Of a stretch of 32,756 nt of DNA, positions 7,643 through 13,692 are shown in pieces. Below the pieces are notes generated by a model. It was given only the letters and a program-made list of their open reading frames with translations. It was not told the DNA's origin and did no database searches. Positions within the stretch are counted from its first letter, which is position 1. Each line of letters begins with the position of its first letter. The stretch is from the NCBI GenBank assembly GCA_023249375.1, contig JAHFCT010000037.1, positions 1-32,756 on the forward strand, in the 5' to 3' direction. Source of the stretch: Gemmatimonadota bacterium. Its GTDB lineage: Bacteria; Gemmatimonadota; Gemmatimonadetes; Gemmatimonadales; Gemmatimonadaceae. Position numbers and translations under genes: made by a program.

Positions 7643-8806
7643 ATGGTACCCCTGATTCTGCTCGTCTCTGTCGTCCTGTTCGTACTCGCCGATCTGGGAG
7701 TGCGTTCGGTGACGAAGTCCATGAGCGAGAAACAAAAGCGGCGCGAGCGCGCGGAGGCGCTGGCGGTGAGCCTCACGCTCGACGTATCGCGCGAAGCCAA
7801 ATCGCTCAAGCGCGCCGAGGTCAAGGAGCCGGTGGCGCGGATCCTCTGCGTCGACGACGAGGACGTGATTCTCGACTCGTTCCGCAAGATCCTCGTCCTC
7901 GACGGCTACGCCGTGGACACGGTGAATACCGGGCAGGAAGCGCTCGGCCTCATCCAGACGCACCACTACGACTTCGTCTTCACCGACCTCAAGATGCCGG
8001 CCATGCCCGGCGAGGATGTGGTGAAGGCCGTCAAGCACATGCGTCCCGACATCGACGTGATCGTCATCACGGGCTTCGCGACCGTCGAGACCGCGGTAAG
8101 CTGCATGAAGTTCGGCGCCACCGACTACGTGCAGAAGCCGTTCACCGAGGATGAACTGCTCGCCTTCGTGAAGAAGACGCTGATCCGGCGGCAGGACCGC
8201 ATTGCCAAGCTGCTCAAGCCGTCGGTGCACGTGTCGCACCTCCCCGAGGCCGACCGTGTGCGGCGCAGCGAGTTCTCGATTCCGGGCGGCGCGTTCATCT
8301 CGGCCGGCCACTGCTGGGCGAGCATGGCGCAGGACGGCTCGGTGAAGGTGGGCATGGATGACTTCGCCAAGAAGCTGCTCGGGCCCGTCGATGGCATCGA
8401 GTTTCCGCCGATCGGGATGACGGTCAAGGCCGGCGGGCCGCTGTTCAGCGTGCGGCAGAAGAAGCGCCGCATCGACTTCAATTCGCCGGTCAGCGGCCGC
8501 GTCACTCGCGTCAACGCACTGCTCGCGGAAGACTGCGAGGCGCTGGAAATGACGCCGTATCACAAGAACTGGGTCTGCGTGATCGACGCCGACAAGCTCG
8601 ATGTCGAGGTGCCGACGCTGAAGATCGGCAAGGCGGCGGTGGCGATGTTCGAAGAGGACATCGACAAGTTCCGCGGCGTGATGAAGGGCATGCTCGGGGA
8701 CGAAGCCACGGGCACGGACGCCGACGATGCACTCTATCGCGGCGAACTCGCCCAGCTCACCGAAGCGCAGTCGGAACGGGTGGCGAAGGAGTTCTTTGCG
8801 AGATAG
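7643..8806 (+). CDS. Membrane-anchored response regulator with GcvH-like domain
   Basis: 387 residues. The ATG at 7643 is preceded by GAGG with nine-base spacing; an upstream in-frame TTG at 7628 would add only five residues. An N-terminal hydrophobic helix (VPLILLVSVVLFVLADLG) is followed by a charged linker (28-62), a receiver domain (about 65-190; D71/D72, phospho-acceptor D115 in VFTDLKMP, VITGFA, QKPF), and a GcvH-like domain with GHCWASMAQDGSVKVGMDDF, a GMTVKAGGP turn and FNSPVSGRVTRVNALL. A Lys does align with the lipoyl Lys, but in the context RQKKRRID rather than the usual ES-V-KA, so lipoylation is doubtful. A charged C-terminal tail follows. It is a paralogue of the preceding regulator and the last gene of the operon; a hairpin region follows. 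Confidence 0.86.
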   Translation: MVPLILLVSVVLFVLADLGVRSVTKSMSEKQKRRERAEALAVSLTLDVSREAKSLKRAEVKEPVARILCVDDEDVILDSFRKILVLDGYAVDTVNTGQEALGLIQTHHYDFVFTDLKMPAMPGEDVVKAVKHMRPDIDVIVITGFATVETAVSCMKFGATDYVQKPFTEDELLAFVKKTLIRRQDRIAKLLKPSVHVSHLPEADRVRRSEFSIPGGAFISAGHCWASMAQDGSVKVGMDDFAKKLLGPVDGIEFPPIGMTVKAGGPLFSVRQKKRRIDFNSPVSGRVTRVNALLAEDCEALEMTPYHKNWVCVIDADKLDVEVPTLKIGKAAVAMFEEDIDKFRGVMKGMLGDEATGTDADDALYRGELAQLTEAQSERVAKEFFAR

Positions 8807-8810
8807 GACG

Positions 8811-8904
8811 GAGATCGCTGATCTCGGCGACTGATACTTGATACGAAGTGCGGATGGGGATTCTCGAAGAGACGATCGGCGTCTCCATCGTGAATCCCCA
8901 TTCG
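8811..8904. terminator. Hairpin pair between convergent genes, probable bidirectional terminator
   Basis: Two dyads follow the second regulator. A small one is GAGATC-GCT-GATCTC (8811-8825). The larger runs from 8851 to 8904: the outer arms ATGGGGATTC (8854-8863) and GAATCCCCAT (8892-8901) are extended by CGG/TCG with one G-T pair, and the inner arms GAGACG (8869-8874) and CGTCTC (8880-8885) close a five-base loop. It sits between the ends of the redox operon (+) and the cyclophilin gene (-). There is no long T-tract, so factor-independent termination is plausible but not proven. Confidence 0.55.
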
Positions 8905-8947
8905 CAATCTCCATCCGTGATCTGTGTCCGAAGTTCGGTCTTGTCCT

Positions 8948-9613
8948 CTACTTCCAGCGAGCCACCACTCGCGCCATCACAATCTTGTCCAGCTTCGGAT
9001 ACCCGCGCGCCAGATACGACTCTCCCAGCTTCGCGATGCTGTCCTGGCTCGGCCCCTTTCCGCGCGGCGGGCCGTCACCGTAGCCCTGATACAGCGAATC
9101 GACCACCGGCATCCCGGCCACGACCTGCGCGACCACGCTGAAGCCCAGCGGGTCGAGGCGCTGGTTGTCCTTGAGATTGATGAACAGCTGCGTCGTGCGC
9201 GTGTCCTTGCCGCCCGTGGCAAACGACAGCGTACCCCGCACGTTGCCGCGCTTCACCGTGTCGTCGGGGATACGGCGGTCTTTCCACGTCCGGTTCACCA
9301 CGGTGTCAGGCGGCATGCCGAACTGCACCACGAAGTTCGGCACCACGCGAAAGAACCGCGCGCCGTCGTAGAACTTGTGGTTCACCAGCCAGTAGATGCG
9401 GTCGGCGCCGCGCGGCGACCAGTCGCGGTGCACCTTCAAGTCGAACAGGCCATGCGTCGTCGTGAATCTCACCGTGAAGCTGTCGGGCCCCGCGGCATCG
9501 AGCCCCGCCGGCGGTGTTGGTGCGGTGAGCGGCGGCGTGCGGTGGCACGCGCCAGATGCGGCGCTAGCTACGGCGACAAGGACGGCGAGAACAGACGGAG
9601 AAAGAGAACGCAT
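8948..9613 (-). CDS. Exported cyclophilin-type peptidyl-prolyl isomerase
   Basis: 221-residue cis-trans prolyl isomerase of the cyclophilin family, assisting folding of exported proteins. The ATG at 9613-9611 opens a hydrophobic signal ending in ASGAC, a weak lipobox, so it may be a lipoprotein. Cyclophilin landmarks follow: FYDGARFFRVVPNFVVQFG (with the active-site Arg and Gln), RGTLSFAT, TTQLFINLKDN and a late GFSVVAQVVAGMPVVDSL. An insertion rich in charged residues (YGDGPPRGKGPSQDS) near the C-terminus is common in the exported subset. A TTG two codons upstream is possible but less likely. It lies 12 bases after the DUF4386-like gene on the same strand, so the two may be co-transcribed. 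Confidence 0.9.
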   Translation of the reverse strand: MRSLSPSVLAVLVAVASAASGACHRTPPLTAPTPPAGLDAAGPDSFTVRFTTTHGLFDLKVHRDWSPRGADRIYWLVNHKFYDGARFFRVVPNFVVQFGMPPDTVVNRTWKDRRIPDDTVKRGNVRGTLSFATGGKDTRTTQLFINLKDNQRLDPLGFSVVAQVVAGMPVVDSLYQGYGDGPPRGKGPSQDSIAKLGESYLARGYPKLDKIVMARVVARWK

Positions 9614-9625
9614 GCACAAATGATA

Positions 9626-10306
9626 TCAGCCACGCTCGCTCGGCGCCCGCGGCAGTGCGAACCCCCGCGCGAAGAGCGTACCGATGACCGCCAGATGGCT
9701 GAATGCGAGTCCAGGGGCGACGGCCCTGACGGCCGAATAGCCGGCGATGACCGGAAGCGATACGCCGCCGATGTGCAGGAGCGCGACCACCACTCCGAGG
9801 GCACCGACCCATTGCGGCACAGCGCGGGCGCGCCAAAGCGCGCCATAGAAGACCAGCATCCAACTGCCAATGGCGAGCAATGTGCTGTAATGCGTGAACC
9901 GACGACCTGACGCGACCACGGGCGCCATCGACCGAAGCGCGTCGCCGACCGCGCCCGCGGCGCCGACCGCGTTGCGGCTCAACGTCACCATCTCCATCAC
10001 CCGCGTGTTGTCCACCACCTGAAGCAGAAGCCAGGCTGCGCCGAGGATCATGAGCCATCGCGCCGCGGTCTCGCTCGCCGTGCGCAGCACGGGATACACG
10101 TACAGTGATATACCGGTCGCCAGTGCGCCGTTGGCGAGGAGCAGGACCAGCGCCGATTGGATGCGCCGAGCGTTGAGCGCCGCGGAGTGCACGAAGTCCG
10201 GCGGCGCGTAAATGACGTCCAACATGATGAACGGGACGATGAGCCCTGCGAGCTGCAGAACAAGCAGGGCGCCCAACGTGCGACCGGCGCTCCGGTCAGC
10301 GATCAT
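9626..10306 (-). CDS. DUF4386-like polytopic membrane protein
   Basis: 226 residues with about six to seven hydrophobic segments, resembling the uncharacterised DUF4386 family (short Arg/Asp N-terminus, then LGALLVLQLAGLIVPFIML, LVLLLANGALATGISLYVY and further helices). The ATG at 10306-10304 is chosen because a strong Shine-Dalgarno-like GGGAGAGG lies five bases upstream. No catalytic motif is visible and function is unknown. The downstream neighbour is the cyclophilin gene; the upstream neighbour is divergent. Confidence 0.72.
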   Translation of the reverse strand: MIADRSAGRTLGALLVLQLAGLIVPFIMLDVIYAPPDFVHSAALNARRIQSALVLLLANGALATGISLYVYPVLRTASETAARWLMILGAAWLLLQVVDNTRVMEMVTLSRNAVGAAGAVGDALRSMAPVVASGRRFTHYSTLLAIGSWMLVFYGALWRARAVPQWVGALGVVVALLHIGGVSLPVIAGYSAVRAVAPGLAFSHLAVIGTLFARGFALPRAPSERG

Positions 10307-10512
10307 GGCAGCCTCTCCCGATAGGGATGCGAGTACTGCAACCTGTACGAGGAGACAGCGACGTGGTTTCAGGGCGCCATGCACAACCCGTTATCGATCC
10401 AGCTGCTCTGGCAAATTCACGTCGGTCCGATTCAATTACTCACTCGTCATCCCCGCGCGCCGAGCACCGCCGCGCCCTCGCCCGACCGATGCAGTCCTTC
10501 CCAGGCCAAGTC

Positions 10513-11970
10513 ATGACCCCGTTCAACAATAAGATCCTCTTCGTCGGCTATGGCGCCGTCGCCGAGTGCACGCTTCCGATTCTCTTCAAGTACGTCGATG
10601 TTCCGCCGGGCAACGTCACGGTCATGGACTTCGAGGATCGCGCCGAGAAGCTCAAGCCATGGACCGCCAAGGGCGTCCACTGGGTGCGCGACCGCGTCAC
10701 CAGAAAGAACATGGGCAAGCTGCTCGGCTCGTACGTCGGCGCCGGCGATGTCATCATCGACCTCGCGTGGAACATCGACGCGTGCGAGATCCTCGACTGG
10801 TGCCACAAGAAGGGCGTGCTCTACGTGAACACGTCCACCGAGCTGTGGGATCCGTACGCCGCCGGCGAAAAGCAGCATCCCACCGAGAAGACGCTCTACT
10901 GGCGGCACATGAACGTCCGCCGCCTCATGGCCAAGTGGAAGACCAAGGGCCCCACTGCCGTGCTCGAGCATGGCGCGAACCCCGGCCTCATCTCCCACTT
11001 CACCAAGCAGGGCCTCCTCGATATCGCCGCTGCGTCGCTCGCCGACAAGAAGTTCAAGCCGAGGAAGGCCGAACTCATCGCCGAACTCGCGCAGACGCAG
11101 GCGTGGAACCACCTCGCGCATCAACTCGGCGTCAAGGTGATTCACTGCTCGGAACGCGATACCCAGATCAGCGACAAGCCCAAGCAGGTGGACGAGTTCG
11201 TCAACACCTGGAGCATCGAAGGTTTCCGCGAGGAAGGGCAGACCACCGCCGAGATGGGGTGGGGCACGCACGAGAAGGAGCTGCCGAAGTTCGCGTACAA
11301 GCACAAGGATGGCCCGCGCAACCAGATCTGCCTCGCGCGCATGGGCATGGACACGTGGGTGCGCACCTGGGTGCCCAACTACTCCGTGGTGGGCATGGTC
11401 GTGCGCCACGGCGAGGCGTTCACCATCTCCGATCACCTCACGGTGTGGGAGAAAGGGAGGGCCGTGTATCGTCCGACGGTGCACTACGCCTACTGCCCGA
11501 GCGACGTGGCCATCGCCTCGCTCAACGAGATGCGCGGCTACAGCGGCAAGCTCAACGACAACCAGCGCATCATGGGCGATGAGATCACGACCGGCGAAGA
11601 CATCCTCGGCGCGCTCATCATGGGCCATTCGTACAACTCGTGGTGGTGCGGCAGCGACCTGAGCATTCAGGAATCGCGGCAGCTGGTGCCGCACCAGAAC
11701 GCCACCACGATGCAGGTGGCGATCTCCGTCGTCTCCGCTACCGCGTGGATGATCCAGAACCCCGAGATGGGCGTCGTCGTCCCCGATGACCTGCCGCACG
11801 AGTTCGTGCTCGGCCTCGCCAAGCCCTACCTCGGCAAGTTCATCTCGACGCCGTCCGACTGGACGCCCACGAAGAACTATCGCAATCCGTTCCCCGGCTA
11901 CGCCAAGCCCGACTTCGATCGCAAGGATCCGTGGCAGTTCAAGAACTTCCTCGTCAAGGACGGCGAATGA
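10513..11970 (+). CDS. hss: Homospermidine synthase
   Basis: 485-residue NAD-dependent enzyme of the bacterial homospermidine synthase type (EC 2.5.1.44), forming homospermidine from putrescine (or putrescine plus spermidine) in the cytosol. The N-terminal Rossmann motif (KILFVGYGAVAECTLPIL) is followed by strongly conserved family segments: DLAWNIDACEILDWCHKKG, VNTSTELWDPY, LEHGANPGLISHFTKQGL, HCSERDTQ, VVGMVVRHGEAFTISDHLTV and ALIMGHSYNSWWCGS. The start at 10513 puts the Rossmann strand at the usual distance from the N-terminus; the frame is open further upstream but that part has no family character, and no strong ribosome site marks either choice. The stop overlaps the decarboxylase start (ATGA at 11967), which supports a two-step polyamine operon. 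Confidence 0.93.
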   Translation: MTPFNNKILFVGYGAVAECTLPILFKYVDVPPGNVTVMDFEDRAEKLKPWTAKGVHWVRDRVTRKNMGKLLGSYVGAGDVIIDLAWNIDACEILDWCHKKGVLYVNTSTELWDPYAAGEKQHPTEKTLYWRHMNVRRLMAKWKTKGPTAVLEHGANPGLISHFTKQGLLDIAAASLADKKFKPRKAELIAELAQTQAWNHLAHQLGVKVIHCSERDTQISDKPKQVDEFVNTWSIEGFREEGQTTAEMGWGTHEKELPKFAYKHKDGPRNQICLARMGMDTWVRTWVPNYSVVGMVVRHGEAFTISDHLTVWEKGRAVYRPTVHYAYCPSDVAIASLNEMRGYSGKLNDNQRIMGDEITTGEDILGALIMGHSYNSWWCGSDLSIQESRQLVPHQNATTMQVAISVVSATAWMIQNPEMGVVVPDDLPHEFVLGLAKPYLGKFISTPSDWTPTKNYRNPFPGYAKPDFDRKDPWQFKNFLVKDGE

Positions 11971-13106
11971 TCTCGAAAGCCCGGCTGAAGGGACTGGCCG
12001 AGAAGCACGGCACGCCGCTGCTCGTCGTGGATCACGACGAGCTGCGCAAGAACTTTCGGGCGTTTCGGCGGCACCTGCCGCGGGTGCAGCCGTACTTCGC
12101 GGTGAAGGCCGGCGCCGACCCGGCCATCGTGCGCACGCTGTTCGAGGAAGGCTCGAGCTTTGACGTCGCGTCGATGCCCGAGTTCGATCTCGTGCACGAG
12201 AACATCAAGGATCTGCCGGCGCGTGAGCGGCAGCAGTGGATCTGGGACAAGGTCATCTACGCCAATCCCATCAAGCCGGTCGAGACGCTCGTCGAGCTCG
12301 ATCAGTACAAGCCGCTCGTCACGTTCGACAACCTCGACGAAATCGAGAAGATCAAGCAGCATGCGCCGCGGGCGGGGCTCGTGCTGCGCCTGAAGGTCTC
12401 CAACACCGGCGCGATGGTCGAACTGTCGTCCAAGTTTGGCGCGCCGCCCGGCGAGGCGGTGGATCTCATTCTCGAGGCGGATCGTCAGGGACTCGTCGTC
12501 GAGGGCGTCAGTTTCCATGTGGGCAGCCAGACGACGAACTTCGAGAATTACGTGGAAGCGCTGAACCTCACGGCGGACATCTACGCCGAGGCGCAGTCAC
12601 GCGGCTACACCAAGATGAACCTCGTGGACATCGGCGGCGGCTTTCCCGCGCCGTACGACGCGACGGTGCGGCCGTTCAAGGAGCTGGCGCGCATTATCAA
12701 CTCCGAGATCAACCGGCTCTTCCCGAAGAACATCGAGATTCTCGCCGAGCCTGGGCGGTTCTTTGTGGCCACCGCGGGCTATTCCGTGTCGAAGATCATC
12801 GGCAAGTCCGTGCGCGACGGAAAACCGTCGTACTATCTGGATGACGGTGTGTATCATACGTACTCCGGGCAGATCTTCGATCACTGCAAGTATCCCGTGC
12901 GATCATTCAAGCGCGGCCGCACGAAGCTCTCGGCCGTGTTTGGCCCCACGTGCGACGCGCTCGACGTCATCTCGATGGCCGATCCGCTTCCTGACCTGGC
13001 GCGCGATGAACTGGTGTACAGCGAGATGATTGGCGCGTACACGTGGGCGTCAGCCACGACCTTCAACGGCTTCTCGCCGGCGAAGGTGGTGCATGTGAAT
13101 CAGTAG
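11967..13106 (+). CDS. PLP-dependent ornithine decarboxylase-type enzyme (fold type III)
   Basis: 379-residue alanine-racemase-fold decarboxylase, most likely ornithine decarboxylase (EC 4.1.1.17) making putrescine for the adjacent homospermidine synthase. K47 in PYFAVKAG is the PLP lysine. Other landmarks are FDVASMPEF, VSFHVGSQT, the phosphate-binding IGGGFPAPYD, EPGRFFVA, and near the C-terminus GPTCDALDVIS with the catalytic Cys (C329) and a YTWASATTFNGF dimer-interface segment. GPTCD followed by ALD is nearer ornithine than diaminopimelate decarboxylases; lysine or carboxynorspermidine activity is not excluded. It is coupled by a four-base overlap to hss. A hairpin follows at 13164-13201. 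Confidence 0.88.
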   Translation: MISKARLKGLAEKHGTPLLVVDHDELRKNFRAFRRHLPRVQPYFAVKAGADPAIVRTLFEEGSSFDVASMPEFDLVHENIKDLPARERQQWIWDKVIYANPIKPVETLVELDQYKPLVTFDNLDEIEKIKQHAPRAGLVLRLKVSNTGAMVELSSKFGAPPGEAVDLILEADRQGLVVEGVSFHVGSQTTNFENYVEALNLTADIYAEAQSRGYTKMNLVDIGGGFPAPYDATVRPFKELARIINSEINRLFPKNIEILAEPGRFFVATAGYSVSKIIGKSVRDGKPSYYLDDGVYHTYSGQIFDHCKYPVRSFKRGRTKLSAVFGPTCDALDVISMADPLPDLARDELVYSEMIGAYTWASATTFNGFSPAKVVHVNQ

Positions 13107-13163
13107 GGCGGCCTCGTCGCGGGCTCCGCGCTCGCGCTCCTGCTGCGCGTTCACACCGACGTC

Positions 13164-13201
13164 CCACGCGGCCCCGGAACCACGGTTTCTGGGCCGCGTG
13201 G
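13164..13201. terminator. Strong 11-bp hairpin between convergent genes
   Basis: CCACGCGGCCC (13164-13174) and GGGCCGCGTGG (13191-13201) form a perfect 11-bp, GC-rich stem with a 16-base loop, placed between the decarboxylase stop and the acetyltransferase stop at 13205. No T-tract follows on either strand, but position and strength fit a bidirectional terminator. Confidence 0.7.
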
Positions 13202-13204
13202 TCC

Positions 13205-13684
13205 TTACGTGCCTGGGTACCACTCCCACAGGTAGTAGTCCTGCCCGAACCAGTGGTTGGTGAGCGTCGCGATGCGACGGAATCCGGCGCGCTCGAGCAC
13301 GGACGCCGACTCGACGTTGTCCACGCGAGAATCGCACCAGATCTTGTGCGCATTGCGCGCTGGCAGCGTCTTGGCGAGCGCCTGCAACAACGCGGCGGCC
13401 ACGCCTTGGCGTCGGACCCGCGCCGCGGTCCCGAACCACGAAAGCCAAATGGTGCCGTCGTCGTAGCGGCTGACGCAAAAGCCGATCAGGCCGCGGTCGT
13501 CACGCGCCACAAGCACGGCGTGCGAGTCGCTGTCACGAAGCGCACGTAGCCCCGCCGCCGTGTACTTCGCGAGCTCCGCGTCTTTGGCCCGTTCGTTGTA
13601 GTACGACAGCCCCTCGATGGTCGACCGCATCAAGGCGGCAAGTCCATCAAACTCGTGGAGAGAAATTGGACTGATATCGGGCAT
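13205..13684 (-). CDS. GNAT-family N-acetyltransferase
   Basis: 159 residues. The acetyl-CoA-binding motif A is visible as ARVRRQGVAAALLQAL, preceded by strands LVARDDRGLIGFCVSRY and TIWLSWFG, and followed by the typical late motif DNVESASVLERAGFRRI. This is the order expected of GNAT acetyltransferases that move an acetyl group from acetyl-CoA to an amine; the substrate cannot be told. The ATG at 13684-13682 lies eight bases after the stop of the Ser/Thr kinase on the same strand, so the two are probably co-transcribed. Whether it acts with the kinase is unknown. Confidence 0.88.
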   Translation of the reverse strand: MPDISPISLHEFDGLAALMRSTIEGLSYYNERAKDAELAKYTAAGLRALRDSDSHAVLVARDDRGLIGFCVSRYDDGTIWLSWFGTAARVRRQGVAAALLQALAKTLPARNAHKIWCDSRVDNVESASVLERAGFRRIATLTNHWFGQDYYLWEWYPGT

Positions 13685-13692
13685 TCCCGCCC

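Noticed and set aside
10327-10512. N-terminal extension of homospermidine synthase from an upstream in-frame ATG
   Set aside because: The extra 62 residues (Arg/Ser/Pro-rich) have no family similarity, and the Rossmann motif is already near the N-terminus from the ATG at 10513.
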